A stretch of DNA of 64,000 nucleotides, taken from positions 310,001 through 374,000 of the forward strand of contig NZ_BRZC01000002.1 in the NCBI RefSeq assembly GCF_030268005.1. Direction: 5' to 3'. The notes under the pieces were generated by a model. The model saw nothing but the letters and a program-made list of their open reading frames with translations. It made no database searches and was not told the DNA's origin. Positions 1 to 10,444 of the stretch are shown piece by piece. Source of the DNA: Microbacterium arabinogalactanolyticum. GTDB lineage: Bacteria; Actinomycetota; Actinomycetes; Actinomycetales; Microbacteriaceae. How positions within the stretch are numbered: the first letter of the stretch is position 1; each line of letters starts with the position of its first letter. A program made the position numbers and the translations under genes.

Positions 1-98
1 CGTTCTACACGGGCAAGCAGCGCATCATGGACTCGGCCGGTCGCGTCGAGAAGTTCAACCAGCGCTTCAAGAACTTCGGCGGCTCCGCCCAGAAGTAA
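1..98 (+). CDS. rpmE2: 50S ribosomal protein L31 type B, 3' end only
   Basis: Only the last 31 codons are present; the start lies before the window. The residues [19 protein letters not shown] match the conserved C-terminal half of L31 (the hPFyTGKQ...D..GRVekF signature). L31 binds the large ribosomal subunit. The upstream zinc-binding or non-zinc region is missing here, so calling it type B rests on the C-terminal wording and is an inference. A rho-independent terminator follows at 110-135. Confidence 0.9.
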   Translation, partial: FYTGKQRIMDSAGRVEKFNQRFKNFGGSAQK

Positions 99-109
99 GC
101 AGATTCCTC

Positions 110-135
110 GAAGGCCCCGCTCCGGCGGGGCCTTC
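110..135 (+). terminator. Terminator after rpmE2
   Basis: Perfect 11-bp stem GAAGGCCCCGC / GCGGGGCCTTC with a TCCG loop, 12 bases after the rpmE2 stop. The 3' side is followed by only a weak T-rich stretch, as is usual in actinobacteria. It could also end transcription of the minus-strand gene that stops at 150. Confidence 0.85.
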
Positions 136-149
136 GTCGTTCTCCGGAC

Positions 150-455
150 TCAGACGTCGATCCGGATGCGGTCCCCGTCGATCGCCCATGGGGGATCGCC
201 GGCCACCGGCGCGGGAGCCGTGCGCTTGGTCATCCGATCGAGTTCGACTCCTGCCTCGTGGGCTGTCGGCGCGAAGACCGCCTCGAGACCGCTCGCGTAG
301 CCGCCCGGAACTCCGCCTCCGCTGACGAGGTACTTCTGCTCGAGGGGCTTGGAGGCGTAGACGACCACCAGGACGACGCCGCCGAGCAGAACCGGCAACG
401 TGATCAGGAGCAGGATGATGCTCCATGCGAGGATCGCGTCGACTGGTGAGGCCAT
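150..455 (-). CDS. Small single-pass membrane protein, unknown function
   Basis: 101 residues. Residues about 8-33 form one long hydrophobic helix (LAWSIILLLITLPVLLGGVV), followed by a polar tail of about 65 residues; a single-spanning membrane protein is the simplest reading. The start is supported by a TAGCGT -10 box six bases before the ATG, which suggests a leaderless mRNA. No family recognised. It is a separate unit from the exonuclease gene upstream on the same strand. Confidence 0.6.
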   Translation of the reverse strand: MASPVDAILAWSIILLLITLPVLLGGVVLVVVYASKPLEQKYLVSGGGVPGGYASGLEAVFAPTAHEAGVELDRMTKRTAPAPVAGDPPWAIDGDRIRIDV

Positions 456-514
456 GCCCTCACGCTATGTGCTGCACGGCGGCCGCGCATCCGCCTCAGG
501 GCTGATCTCGAGCC

Positions 515-1219
515 TCAGCCCCGGACGGGCCAGCTGCCGTCCAGCGCCTCCGCCGGGTCGAGCCGCCCGACCTTGATGAAGTACTCCGTCAGGCTCTCGG
601 CCTGATCGCGCGCCCAGCCGATCTGCTGGGTGTGGAGCTCGGCCGCGGTGCCGGGGAGGGCGAACTCCTTCGCGAGGGCCAGCGCGACGCGGCCGGCCGC
701 CACGGCGTCCGCGGAGGCCTCGTGCGCATCGTCGAGCGGAACGGCGTAGTGCTCGGCCACCACGCTCAGTGTGCGCTTACCGGGCCGGTAGCGGTCGTAG
801 GCCTTGTCGATCACGAGCGGGTCGATGACCGGCTGCGGATCGATCAGCACCGGGATGCCGTGACGTGCCGCCTCGTGCGCGAGCAGCGAGAAGTCGTAGG
901 AGGCGTTGTATGCCACGATCGGCATACCCTGCGCGAAGAGCACCCGGAGGGCGTTGCTGATCTCCGCGACGACCTCGCTCGCCGGCCGGCCGTGCCTCCT
1001 GGCGTGCTCGGTGCTGATGCCGTGCACGGCCGCGGCGCCGTCGGGGATGGGGATGCCCGGGTCGGCGAGCCAGTCCCTCGCCGCGATCTCCCTTCCGTGC
1101 CGGTCGAGCACACCCACGTGCGCCGTGACGATGCGATCGGTGGTGACGTCGACACCGGTCGTCTCGAGGTCGAACACGCCCACTCGGGTCAGCCAGTTCG
1201 GGAGCGTCGTCGAGGTCAT
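515..1219 (-). CDS. DEDDh 3'-5' exonuclease, DnaQ/epsilon-like
   Basis: 234 residues. RNase T/DnaQ-fold exonuclease with all motifs visible: FDLETTG (Exo I, Asp/Glu) near residue 16, YNASYDF (Exo II Asp) near 104, and HEASADA (Exo III His-x4-Asp) near 166. Such proteins remove nucleotides from 3' ends, either as proofreading subunits or as free repair/RNA-processing enzymes. It has no polymerase or UvrC-like extension and stands alone, so it is probably not the replicative epsilon subunit. A TACGGT -10 box sits six bases before the ATG (leaderless). It is divergent from the LysE exporter. Confidence 0.85.
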   Translation of the reverse strand: MTSTTLPNWLTRVGVFDLETTGVDVTTDRIVTAHVGVLDRHGREIAARDWLADPGIPIPDGAAAVHGISTEHARRHGRPASEVVAEISNALRVLFAQGMPIVAYNASYDFSLLAHEAARHGIPVLIDPQPVIDPLVIDKAYDRYRPGKRTLSVVAEHYAVPLDDAHEASADAVAAGRVALALAKEFALPGTAAELHTQQIGWARDQAESLTEYFIKVGRLDPAEALDGSWPVRG

Positions 1220-1287
1220 GGCCTCACCGTAGGACGGGGCGCCGACATCCGTCCGGCGGCCCGCCGGGATGCCCCTACACTGTGCAG

Positions 1288-1911
1288 GTGACCTGGACTG
1301 TGTGGCTCTCGCTGCTGCTGGCCTGCGTGGTGATCAGCTTCACGCCGGGGGCAGGCGCGATCAACACCATGAGCAACGCGCTCACGCAGGGCTGGCGACG
1401 CTCGCTGTGGGGCGTCCTCGGCCAGCAGGCGGCCCTCGTCGTGCATGTGGTCATCGTCGCCGCGGGTGTGGGCCTGCTGGTGTCGCAGTCGCAGCTGCTG
1501 TTCGACATCATCCGCTATGCGGGCGCCGCGTACCTGGTCTACCTCGGCATCCGCCTGATCCTCGCGAAACCTCAGGCGGACACGATGGCGACGGCATCGC
1601 GGTCCCGTGAGCACGCCTGGTCGATCTTCCGGCGCGGTTTCTGGGTGAACCTCCTCAACCCCAAGGCGATCGTGTTCTTCCTGGCGTTCGTGCCGCAGTT
1701 CATCCGGCTCGATCAGGACCCGCTGCCGCAGTACCTGACCCTGATCGGCACGGTGATCGTCGTGGACGTGCTCGTGATGTGGTTCTTCTTCGCCGCCGCC
1801 GCGAAGCCGTTCCGCCGCTTCACGAGGGATGCCCGCGGGCAGCGGATCCTGAACAGCATCTTCGGCTCGCTGTTCATCGCCGTCGCCGGTCTGCTGCTGT
1901 TCGTGCACTGA
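1288..1911 (+). CDS. LysE/RhtB family amino-acid exporter
   Basis: 207 residues with about six membrane helices. The N-terminus has the LysE-family FTPGAGAINTMSNAL signature (SFTPGP...) around residues 14-30, and a later helix carries GFWVNLLNPKA, the conserved RG...NlLNPK block. The family exports amino acids or related metabolites using proton exchange; the substrate cannot be read from sequence. A GTG also occurs at 1282, but TACACT at 1276-1281 is six bases before the GTG at 1288, favouring a leaderless start there. Confidence 0.85.
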   Translation: MTWTVWLSLLLACVVISFTPGAGAINTMSNALTQGWRRSLWGVLGQQAALVVHVVIVAAGVGLLVSQSQLLFDIIRYAGAAYLVYLGIRLILAKPQADTMATASRSREHAWSIFRRGFWVNLLNPKAIVFFLAFVPQFIRLDQDPLPQYLTLIGTVIVVDVLVMWFFFAAAAKPFRRFTRDARGQRILNSIFGSLFIAVAGLLLFVH

Positions 1912-2047
1912 CGCATCACGGTCTTCCTGCACAGACGGCGTTCCCGGGAAGTTCTCCACGGGCGTCGGGAATCGGCCTCCGGGCGTCGGATGCCGCGATG
2001 CACCCTGTTTCTCACCCGGGTTCGACCCGGCAACACAGGAGCAGGAC

Positions 2048-2569
2048 ATGAGCATCAGGAACGACACCATCGTGATCGCCGGGAACGTCGGCAACGATCC
2101 CACGAAGAACGAGACCCGCAACGGCAAGGCGGTGATCAACTTCCGGGTCGGCACGTCGCACAACTACATCGATCAGCGCACCGGCGAATGGGTCGAGAGC
2201 CCGACCAGCTGGTACAACGTCTCCGCGTTCGGCAACATCGCCGAGCACGTGAAGGCCTCGTTGCACCGCGGCGATCCCGTCATCGTGGTGGGGCGTCTGC
2301 GGATCCGGGACTGGGAGGCCGGCGACGGGAAGAAGGGCCGGGAGGCGGAGATCACGGCAGACGCCATCGGGCACGACCTGAACTGGGGGACCAGTGCCTT
2401 CGTGCGGCGCCAGCGCGCGACGACGGAACCTGCGCGGGCCCCGCAGCCCTCCGATGCCGACGCTCCATCGGACGATGCGCCCAGCGCGGACGAGGGCGAC
2501 ACGTGGCGGATCGCAGGGCTGGAGAGCCTCGCCGAGGACGAAGCATCCAAGGAGCCCGCCTTCACGTGA
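2048..2569 (+). CDS. ssb: Single-stranded DNA-binding protein (SSB paralogue)
   Basis: 173 residues. Residues 1-115 form an OB fold (DTIVIAGNVGNDP..., VINFRVGTS, WYNVSAFG, GDPVIVVGRL). The tail is acidic and Ser/Pro/Ala-rich but ends in KEPAFT; the usual DDDIPF-type acidic tip that recruits partner proteins is absent. This suggests an accessory SSB, like SsbB proteins of other actinobacteria, rather than the replisome SSB that normally lies between rpsF and rpsR. RBS AGGAGCAGG precedes the ATG; a small CCGGGT/ACCCGG hairpin lies just upstream at 2016-2030. Confidence 0.9.
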   Translation: MSIRNDTIVIAGNVGNDPTKNETRNGKAVINFRVGTSHNYIDQRTGEWVESPTSWYNVSAFGNIAEHVKASLHRGDPVIVVGRLRIRDWEAGDGKKGREAEITADAIGHDLNWGTSAFVRRQRATTEPARAPQPSDADAPSDDAPSADEGDTWRIAGLESLAEDEASKEPAFT

Positions 2570-2621
2570 GGACTGAGCGCGTCGACGGATGGCCCTCGGT
2601 GCTGCGCCTAGACTTCTGAGC

Positions 2622-3125
2622 GTGCTTCGAGGGTCTTCCGTGTCCGCTCCCCGCATCCGGGCGGTGGCGTCGATCGCCGGAGCGACGCTCATCGCGGCGG
2701 CTCTCGCGTCCTGTTCGGCTCCGGCTGAGAAGCCGGACCCTGCGGCCTCCTCCGCAGTCCCCTCGCCGTCGGCATCTGCGGCGGAGGCGCCGGTGCTCGT
2801 CCCGGACGGGACGGCGACGGACAACCTGGCGCTGTTCACCGCGGTGACCGCGAAGGTCTGGGGTTCCGATGACCGCGCTCGGGGCCGTGAGTACGTCGAC
2901 GCACTCGTCGCCGCCGGCTTCCCGAAGGATCGGATGCAGGTCACCGCCGATCAGAGCACCGTCGGTCGCGCGGCGGAGAGCCTGCAGTTCTCGGTCGCCT
3001 GGGGCGACGAGGAGTGCCTGATCGGACAGGTGGGAACGTCGACGGGCGAGCCGGTGACGGCGGTCATGCCGCAGCTCGCCGGCGGCCGGTGCCTCGTGGG
3101 ACGAACGCGGCCGATCGACTGGTGA
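2622..3125 (+). CDS. Small secreted lipoprotein, unknown function
   Basis: 167 residues from the GTG at 2622, chosen because TAGACT lies exactly seven bases upstream (leaderless); an in-frame ATG at 2589 would lie upstream of this promoter. The N-terminus is a lipoprotein signal: basic segment, hydrophobic stretch, lipobox LASC with Cys31. After a Ser/Pro/Ala linker the mature domain (TDNLALFTAVTAKVW, then YVDALVAAGFPKDRMQVT) resembles DUF6993-type actinobacterial lipoproteins; that family name is tentative. Two cysteines in the mature part (EECLIG, GGRCLVG) may form a disulfide. Confidence 0.75.
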   Translation: MLRGSSVSAPRIRAVASIAGATLIAAALASCSAPAEKPDPAASSAVPSPSASAAEAPVLVPDGTATDNLALFTAVTAKVWGSDDRARGREYVDALVAAGFPKDRMQVTADQSTVGRAAESLQFSVAWGDEECLIGQVGTSTGEPVTAVMPQLAGGRCLVGRTRPIDW

Positions 3126-3233
3126 CGGCCGCTGACAGGCCGGTCGCGAAGCGCACCGGTGAAGACGGGTAGGCTGGTGTGTCGGCTCCCCGGAGCCGTT
3201 CCGCGTGCCCGCTGACTGAAGGAGAGCTGCTTC

Positions 3234-4913
<1,680 letters not shown>

Positions 4914-4925
4914 TCCCTCGCCCCA

Positions 4926-4954
4926 CTCGGGACAGCGCTCCGCGCTGCCCCGAG
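4926..4954 (+). terminator. Terminator after ettA
   Basis: Stem CTCGGGACAGCGC / GCGCTGCCCCGAG (one A-C mismatch) with a three-base loop, 12 bases after the ettA stop. Confidence 0.7.
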
Positions 4955-5000
4955 CCTCGGGGGCGTGGGGCCCTCTCGCCATCAACGATTCGAGAAGTGC

Positions 5001-5519
5001 ATGACCGCCCGCGAGAGCGCGCAGGTGCCCGTCGAACGCATTCTGGACGACGGGCGTCTGCACATCCCCATCCAGCTGCGCTGGGGCGACCTGGACGCGT
5101 TCAACCACGTCAACAACACGGCGATGCTGAAGCTGCTGGAGGAGGCGCGCGTGCGCGCCTTCTGGAAGCCCGCGCCCGGCGAGGTGGCCCCTCCCACGGC
5201 GATCCTGGACTCCGGGCTGTCCTACGGCCTGCTCACCCTCATCGCGCGCCAGGAGATCGAGTACCTGGCGCCGGTGCCGTACCAGCGGCATCCGCTGGAC
5301 ATCCAGATGTGGTTCGGCAAGCTCGGCGGGTCCAGCATCGAGGTCTGCTACGAGGTGCGACCGGATGCCGCAGCCGAGTCGGACGTGCTGTACGCACGCG
5401 CCACGACCGTGATCGTGCTCGTGGACGCCGCGTCGGGTCGACCGGTGCGGCTCACGCCCGAGATGCGCTCGGCGTGGGAGCCGCTGGTCGGCGTGCCGCT
5501 GGAGTACCGGCGGCACTGA
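5001..5519 (+). CDS. Acyl-CoA thioesterase, 4HBT hotdog fold
   Basis: 172 residues from the ATG at 5001. Single hotdog domain: RWGDLDAFNHVNNTAML is the 4-hydroxybenzoyl-CoA thioesterase motif with catalytic Asp, followed by LEEAR on the long helix and a C-terminal strand with RATTVIVLVDAASGRPV. The family hydrolyses acyl-CoA or acyl-ACP thioesters in the cytoplasm; substrate unknown. It faces tesB convergently, with 31 bases between them and no clear terminator. The in-frame codons from 4965 have no start signal and overlap the ettA terminator region. Confidence 0.85.
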   Translation: MTARESAQVPVERILDDGRLHIPIQLRWGDLDAFNHVNNTAMLKLLEEARVRAFWKPAPGEVAPPTAILDSGLSYGLLTLIARQEIEYLAPVPYQRHPLDIQMWFGKLGGSSIEVCYEVRPDAAAESDVLYARATTVIVLVDAASGRPVRLTPEMRSAWEPLVGVPLEYRRH

Positions 5520-5550
5520 GCGCGCGCTCCCGACGAGGCGCTGCCCGGAG

Positions 5551-6435
5551 TCAGAGCTCCGGAACCCGCACCATGATCTCCTGCGCGACGGTGGCCATCA
5601 GCACGCCGTCGCGGGTGTAGACCCGGCCCTGCGCGAGGCCGCGGCCGCCGCGGGCGTTGGGGGAGTTCTGCACGTACAGCATCCACTCGTCCACTCGGCC
5701 GAAGCGGTGCCACCACATCGCGTGGTCGAGGCTCGCGACCTTCAGCCCCGGCGTCTGCCAGGTGATGCCGTGGCGACGCAGGATGGACTCCTGGATCGTC
5801 ATGTCGCTGAGATACGCGAGCGCCGCCCGGTGCACGCGGGGATCGTCGGGCATCGGCGCCCGCATCCGCATCCAGACCGCCTGCTGCGGCACGTGCTCAC
5901 CGGCCACTTCGAGGAACAGCGGACCGGTCACGTGGCGGATGTCGGCCGGGCGATCGGCCAGCAGTCGTCCCGTGAGCGGATGCACGGCGCCGATGAGTTC
6001 GTCGTCAGAGGGCAGCGACTCCGGTTCGGGGATGTCCTCGGGGAACGGCTCGGCGTGGTCGACGCCGGGATCCTCGTCCTGGAACGACGAGATCATCGAG
6101 AAGATCGGCACACCGCCCTGGAAGGCCTGCACGCGGCGCGTGGAGAAGGACCGGCCGTCGTGGATCCGGTCGACGGCGAACGTGATCCCCTGGGTGGCAT
6201 CGCCGGGGCGCAGGAAGTAGCCGTGCATGGAGTGCACGATCCGGTCCTCCGGAAGCGTCCGCTCGGCGGCGACCAGCGACTGCGAGAGCACCTGACCTCC
6301 GTACACGCGGCCGGTCGGCATCGCGTGCGAGACGCCGGTGAAGATGTCCTCGGTGGTGCGGGCCTCGGAGGCGTCGAGATCGAGCACCTGGAGGAGCTGG
6401 TTGACGGACCGACGGGCGTTCTCCTGGGTGCTCAC
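5551..6435 (-). CDS. tesB: Acyl-CoA thioesterase II
   Basis: 294 residues, the usual TesB length, a double hotdog. Residues about 25-130 contain GRVYGGQVLSQSLVAAERT and HSMHGYFLRPGDA; the second hotdog contains DHAMWWHRFGRVDEWMLY and GRVYTRDGVLMATVAQEI. The catalytic Asp/Gln/Thr residues of TesB lie in these segments. It cleaves medium and long acyl-CoAs to free acid and CoA. The GTG start is six bases from TAAACT on the minus strand (leaderless), and this -10 box overlaps the -10 of the divergent gene at 6454. Confidence 0.92.
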   Translation of the reverse strand: MSTQENARRSVNQLLQVLDLDASEARTTEDIFTGVSHAMPTGRVYGGQVLSQSLVAAERTLPEDRIVHSMHGYFLRPGDATQGITFAVDRIHDGRSFSTRRVQAFQGGVPIFSMISSFQDEDPGVDHAEPFPEDIPEPESLPSDDELIGAVHPLTGRLLADRPADIRHVTGPLFLEVAGEHVPQQAVWMRMRAPMPDDPRVHRAALAYLSDMTIQESILRRHGITWQTPGLKVASLDHAMWWHRFGRVDEWMLYVQNSPNARGGRGLAQGRVYTRDGVLMATVAQEIMVRVPEL

Positions 6436-6440
6436 GCGAC

Positions 6441-6447
6441 TAGTTTA
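6441..6447. promoter_or_regulatory. Overlapping divergent -10 boxes for tesB and the 6454 gene
   Basis: The seven bases TAGTTTA read as TAGTTT on the plus strand (6441-6446, seven bases before the GTG at 6454) and as TAAACT on the minus strand (6447-6442, six bases before the tesB GTG at 6435). Both genes appear leaderless, so the two -10 elements occupy the same DNA and RNA polymerase should not be able to open both at once. Confidence 0.6.
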
Positions 6448-6453
6448 GAAGGA

Positions 6454-7113
6454 GTGACCAGACCTCTCGTTCTCGCCGACGCCGACACCGCCCGCGACGT
6501 GCTGACCTTCTCCGGGCGCGCCTCGAAGGCAGGGGCCGACGGCGTCCGCCTGCAGGCGACGGGTGGCGTGCTCGCCGTCACCTCCGCCGCGCTCGCCCCG
6601 CAGGGGCTGTTCGATCAGACGCCCACGATCCTGGCGATGCGGATCGTGCACGCCGATCCCGAGTTGAGCTGCGACCTGGTCGTGGACTCGCTGAAGGAGG
6701 GGCGGAATCCCGATGAGCTCGCGCTTCCGGACACGGCGCTGTCCCCGGCCTGGGCGGGCATCGCCCCGCCGCGGGGCGGATGGGAGCATGTGGCGGATCT
6801 CTCGGCCGGGCTGATCGCCGAACGCGCGCTGTGGGGGATCTCCGCTGTCGCGCACGGAAGTCCCGACGGCGCGGGGGAGGACGCCGTGCGGGCGCTCCGC
6901 GCCCGCATCTGGGGCGAGCCCGACGAGGATCTGCACGGGCTGCCGCGTGGTGTCGCCTTCGCCGCGCACGCCTTCGGGTTCATCAGCGGCGCAGAGCAGG
7001 TGCGCGTCACGCGGTCAGGGCGATGGACTCGTCTCGCTTTCGCGCGGGGTCACGTGCTCAGCCGCGGTCCGGCGGTGACCGGACTCACGGCGGTGCGGGA
7101 GACCGGTCACTGA
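6454..7113 (+). CDS. Conserved protein of unknown function
   Basis: 219 residues from the GTG at 6454, placed by the TAGTTT -10 box seven bases upstream; longer in-frame reading into tesB is an antisense shadow. Soluble, no signal or membrane segment. The N-terminal half (PLVLADADTARDVLTF, GVRLQATGGVLAVTSAALAPQ) and a C-terminal block (FAAHAFGFISG, RLAFARGHVLSR) look like an ordinary folded alpha/beta domain. I do not recognise the family; divergent coupling to tesB suggests co-control but gives no function. Confidence 0.7.
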   Translation: MTRPLVLADADTARDVLTFSGRASKAGADGVRLQATGGVLAVTSAALAPQGLFDQTPTILAMRIVHADPELSCDLVVDSLKEGRNPDELALPDTALSPAWAGIAPPRGGWEHVADLSAGLIAERALWGISAVAHGSPDGAGEDAVRALRARIWGEPDEDLHGLPRGVAFAAHAFGFISGAEQVRVTRSGRWTRLAFARGHVLSRGPAVTGLTAVRETGH

Positions 7114-7168
7114 CCCGGCAGGGGATGCCGAGCCCGTTGAACGCGGCCGGCGATCCCGAGCGAGCAGG

Positions 7169-8827
7169 TCAGCGGCTCGCCGCGCGTCCCGCCTGACGCC
7201 CGGAGAACAGGCACCCGCCCAGGAACGTGCCCTCCAGCGCACGGTATCCGTGCACGCCGCCCCCGCCGAATCCGCTCGCCTCCCCGGCGGCGAACAGCCC
7301 GGGGATCGGCGTGCCGTCGGCAGCCAGCGCGCGGCCGTCCAGATCGGTCTGGATGCCGCCCAGCGATTTGCGGGTCAGCACGTGCAGCTTGACCGCGATC
7401 ATGGGCCCAGCCGCCGGATCCTGCAGTCGATGCGGGGGAGCGGTGCGGATCAGCCTGTCGCCGCGGTACGACCGCATCGATCGCAGCATGGCGATCTGGG
7501 CGTCCTTGGTGAAGTCGTTACCGATCTCGCGGTCGCGCGCGAGGACCTCCTGGCGAGCCCGATCCATGTCGAGGGACTCTCCTCCCGGCATCCGCTTCAT
7601 CTGCGTCAGGAGCGATTCCAGATCGTTCTCGACGACGAAGTCGGCGCCCTCATCCAGGAACGACTGCACCGGACCGGTGGGACCCTTCGCGAGCCGCGAC
7701 TTCACCAGCAGGCCGACGTCCTTGCCGGTGAGGTCGGGGTTCTGCTCACTGCCGGAGAGCGCGAACTCCTTCTCCACGATCTTGAGCGAGGTGATGAACC
7801 AGGAGTGGTCGTGCCCGGTGGTGCGCAGGTGTGCGAGGGTGCCGAGCGTGTCGAACCCGGGGTACAGCGGCACCGGCAGGCGCGTGCCGGTCGCGTCCAG
7901 CCACAGCGACGAGGGGCCGGGGAGGATGCGGATGCCATGACTCGGCCACACCGGATCCCAGTTCTCGATTCCCTCCACGTAGTGCCACATCCGGTCGCCG
8001 TTGATCAGGTGCGCCCCTGCCTGCTCGGAGACGGCGTGCATGGAGCCGTCGACGTAGGCGGGGACACCCGTGAGCATATGCTCCGGCGGCGTGCCCAGCC
8101 GGTCCGGCCAGGCCGCGCGCACGAGATCGTGGTTGCCGCCGATGCCTCCGGATGCGACGATCACGGCATCCGCGCGGATCTCGAACTCCCCGGAGCGCTC
8201 CCGCGATGAGGGGACGCCGCGCGCGGTCAGCTCGTCGGCGAGGACGTCGCCGGTCGCCCCTGCCACCGTGCCGTCCTCGACGATCAGGCTCGTCACTCTG
8301 TGGCGCGGAAGGATCGTCGCACGCCCCTCCGTTTCAGCGCGCTCCAGGGCCGCGGCGAAGGGCGCGACGATGCCGGGGCCGGTGCCCCAGGTGATGTGGA
8401 AGCGCGGCACGGAGTTGCCTGGACCGATCGCGCCGCCGCCTCCCCGCTCGGCCCAGCCCACGACGGGGAAGAAGCCGACACCGCGTTCGCGCAGCCAGCT
8501 GCGCTTCTCGCCGGCGGCGAACTCCAGGTAGGCGGACGCCCAGCGGCGCGGCCACTCGTCCTCCGGCCTGTCGAACCCGGCATTGCCGAACCAGTCCTGG
8601 GTGGCGAGCTCGAGGGAGTCGCGGATGCCCATCCGGCGCTGTTCGGGGGAGTCGACGAGGAACAGCCCGCCGAAGGACCACCAGGCCTGTCCACCCAGGT
8701 TCGAGCGCGGTTCCTGATCGATGACGGTCACCCGTCTGCCGGCCTCCAGCGCCTCCGCGGCGGCGACCAGGCCGGACAGGCCCCAGCCGATGACGAGCAC
8801 GTCCGTGTGGTGGGTGCGGGATGCCAT
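7169..8827 (-). CDS. FAD-binding dehydrogenase (COG3573, fumarate reductase/KstD-like flavoprotein)
   Basis: 552 residues. N-terminal Rossmann motif VLVIGWGLSGLVAAAEALEAG binds the ADP part of FAD; DQEPRSNLGGQAWWSFGG follows. The substrate/FAD-closing C-terminus has LFAAGEASGFGGGGVHGYRALEGTFLGGC. The family resembles 3-ketosteroid dehydrogenases and fumarate reductases; members of COG3573 are mostly uncharacterised oxidoreductases, so the substrate is not assigned. Cytoplasmic, no Tat signal. It is separated by 31 bases from the hemoglobin gene upstream on the same strand and may be co-transcribed with it. Confidence 0.88.
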   Translation of the reverse strand: MASRTHHTDVLVIGWGLSGLVAAAEALEAGRRVTVIDQEPRSNLGGQAWWSFGGLFLVDSPEQRRMGIRDSLELATQDWFGNAGFDRPEDEWPRRWASAYLEFAAGEKRSWLRERGVGFFPVVGWAERGGGGAIGPGNSVPRFHITWGTGPGIVAPFAAALERAETEGRATILPRHRVTSLIVEDGTVAGATGDVLADELTARGVPSSRERSGEFEIRADAVIVASGGIGGNHDLVRAAWPDRLGTPPEHMLTGVPAYVDGSMHAVSEQAGAHLINGDRMWHYVEGIENWDPVWPSHGIRILPGPSSLWLDATGTRLPVPLYPGFDTLGTLAHLRTTGHDHSWFITSLKIVEKEFALSGSEQNPDLTGKDVGLLVKSRLAKGPTGPVQSFLDEGADFVVENDLESLLTQMKRMPGGESLDMDRARQEVLARDREIGNDFTKDAQIAMLRSMRSYRGDRLIRTAPPHRLQDPAAGPMIAVKLHVLTRKSLGGIQTDLDGRALAADGTPIPGLFAAGEASGFGGGGVHGYRALEGTFLGGCLFSGRQAGRAASR

Positions 8828-8858
8828 GGCGACTCCTTCGTCGTCGGTGAGGGGGAGG

Positions 8859-9302
8859 TTACGAGGTCAGGCCGAGATCGGGACGGCGCTCCTGCGTGGG
8901 ACCGATCGTCGTCGGAGGAGGCTCGGGGGAGTCCTCGAACGTGTTCACGAGCGAGTGCGCGGCGCGCTGCAGGTAGTCCCAGAACGTCGCGTCGTGCAGG
9001 GCGGAGAGCTGCGCCTCGTCGAGGGCGGTGCGCATGTGCGCGAGCCAGCGGTCACGGGCATCCGGGTTGACGTGGAACGGCACGTGCCGCATGCGCAACC
9101 GCGGGTGTCCGCGGCGTTCGCTGTACGTGCCGGGTCCGCCCCAGTACTGCTCCAGGAACATCGTCAGCCGCTCGGCGGCAGGCCCGAGGTCGTCCTCTGG
9201 ATACATCGGGCGCATCACCGGATCCACTGCCACCTCGCGGTAGAACACCTCGACGATGCGCTGGAAGGTGGCGTGACCGCCGATCTCGTCGTAGAACGTC
9301 AT
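8859..9302 (-). CDS. glbO: Truncated hemoglobin, group II (trHbO-like)
   Basis: 147 residues. [21 protein letters not shown] is the typical 2-on-2 globin N-terminus; [25 protein letters not shown] contains the conserved group II block (Y/WGGP..YSe.[10 protein letters not shown]) with the proximal His, and WLAHM follows. These proteins bind oxygen or nitric oxide at heme and protect against reactive species. The ATG overlaps the mscS stop codon (ATGA), so the two are translationally coupled. The C-terminal 20 residues are Pro-rich and probably disordered. Confidence 0.92.
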   Translation of the reverse strand: MTFYDEIGGHATFQRIVEVFYREVAVDPVMRPMYPEDDLGPAAERLTMFLEQYWGGPGTYSERRGHPRLRMRHVPFHVNPDARDRWLAHMRTALDEAQLSALHDATFWDYLQRAAHSLVNTFEDSPEPPPTTIGPTQERRPDLGLTS

Positions 9303-10369
9303 TTGGCGTCGCCTTCCTTGTCGCCGGTCTTCTTGCGACGCCAGACTCCGCGCTCGGCGACCGGGGGCACGCCCGTGATCGCGTTCGGGCGGGTCTTGGG
9401 CGGATTGGCGCCGCGCACACGTCGTGCACCTTCCAGCCCGGAGAGGGTGACGGATGCCAGGCTGGGCACGAGCACGTCCTTCTCCGTCAGCGCCTGGCGC
9501 AGACGCGCCCTCAGCTCCTGCGCGACGTCGTCCATGGCGTTGGCACGCGTCTTCACGACCACGCGCACGACCAGCGCGTCGCCGGTGACGGACTCCAGGC
9601 CCCAGACCTCCGGACGCTCGATGATGCGCGTGCGCCACTTCGGGTCCTTGGCGAGCCCCTGCGCGGTCTCCAGCATCGTGGACTCGACGATCTCGAGATC
9701 CGCGTCCGGCTGCACGCCGAGATCGATGATCGCGCGGGCCCAGCCCTGCGACATGTTGCCGATGCGCGTCACCTCGCCGTTGCGCACGTACCAGAGCGTG
9801 CCGTTCACGTCGCGCACCTGGGTGATGCGCACGCTGACGTACTCGACCACACCGGATGCCAGGCCCAGATCCACGACGTCGCCGATGCCGATCTGATCCT
9901 CGGCGACGAGGAAGAGGCCGTTCAGCACGTCCTTGACGATGTTCTGCGCGCCGAAACCGAGGCCCGCACCCACCGCGGCGGTGAGGAGCGTCAGAGAGCC
10001 GAGCAGGTCTTTGTTGAGCTGGTTGACCGTCAGCACGATGGCCACGATCACCAGGATCACGTTGACGATGTTCTGCAGGATGGTGCCGAGCGTGCGCGTG
10101 CGCTGCACGAGCCGCATGTCCGCGAGGGGGGAGCGCTCCAGAGCCTGGGTGTCGTCGACCCTTGCCTTGCTCTTGGCGCTGTCCACGATGCGCTTGACGA
10201 CCCGACGGATGACGAGGCGCAGCACGAACGCCGCGAGTACACAGGACGCGATGATGATCGCGACGGCGATCGCGTTCCAACCGGCTTCGCCCAACCACGC
10301 GAGGATCTTGTCCCAGGTCGTCGGGTCGGCAGCGGCTGCCAGGGGATCGGCTGCGAGGTGGAGATTCAT
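9299..10369 (-). CDS. mscS: Small-conductance mechanosensitive channel, MscS family
   Basis: 356 residues from the ATG at 10369. Three membrane helices: about residues 28-52 ([22 protein letters not shown]), 88-108 and the pore helix 115-145 with [21 protein letters not shown], the family's Gly/Ala-rich pore and hinge. A beta domain with DIGDVVDL and a mixed C-terminal domain follow. It releases solutes on hypo-osmotic shock. TAACAT lies seven bases before the chosen ATG (leaderless); an in-frame ATG at 10372 and a codon at 10402 are alternatives. The tail after residue 310 is basic and disordered. Confidence 0.92.
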   Translation of the reverse strand: MNLHLAADPLAAAADPTTWDKILAWLGEAGWNAIAVAIIIASCVLAAFVLRLVIRRVVKRIVDSAKSKARVDDTQALERSPLADMRLVQRTRTLGTILQNIVNVILVIVAIVLTVNQLNKDLLGSLTLLTAAVGAGLGFGAQNIVKDVLNGLFLVAEDQIGIGDVVDLGLASGVVEYVSVRITQVRDVNGTLWYVRNGEVTRIGNMSQGWARAIIDLGVQPDADLEIVESTMLETAQGLAKDPKWRTRIIERPEVWGLESVTGDALVVRVVVKTRANAMDDVAQELRARLRQALTEKDVLVPSLASVTLSGLEGARRVRGANPPKTRPNAITGVPPVAERGVWRRKKTGDKEGDAK

Positions 10370-10384
10370 CATCTCGATGTTACC

Positions 10385-10425
10385 GAGAAGGCCTCGGCGC
10401 ACACTGGGTGCGCCGAGGCCTTCTC
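10385..10425 (-). terminator. Terminator after pepN
   Basis: A perfect 17-bp stem (arms 10385-10401 and 10409-10425) with a seven-base loop, 20 bases past the pepN stop. It lies directly upstream of the mscS -10 box at 10382-10377 and so insulates the two genes. Confidence 0.85.
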
Positions 10426-10444
10426 GCGGAGTGGGCGGTGCGGA

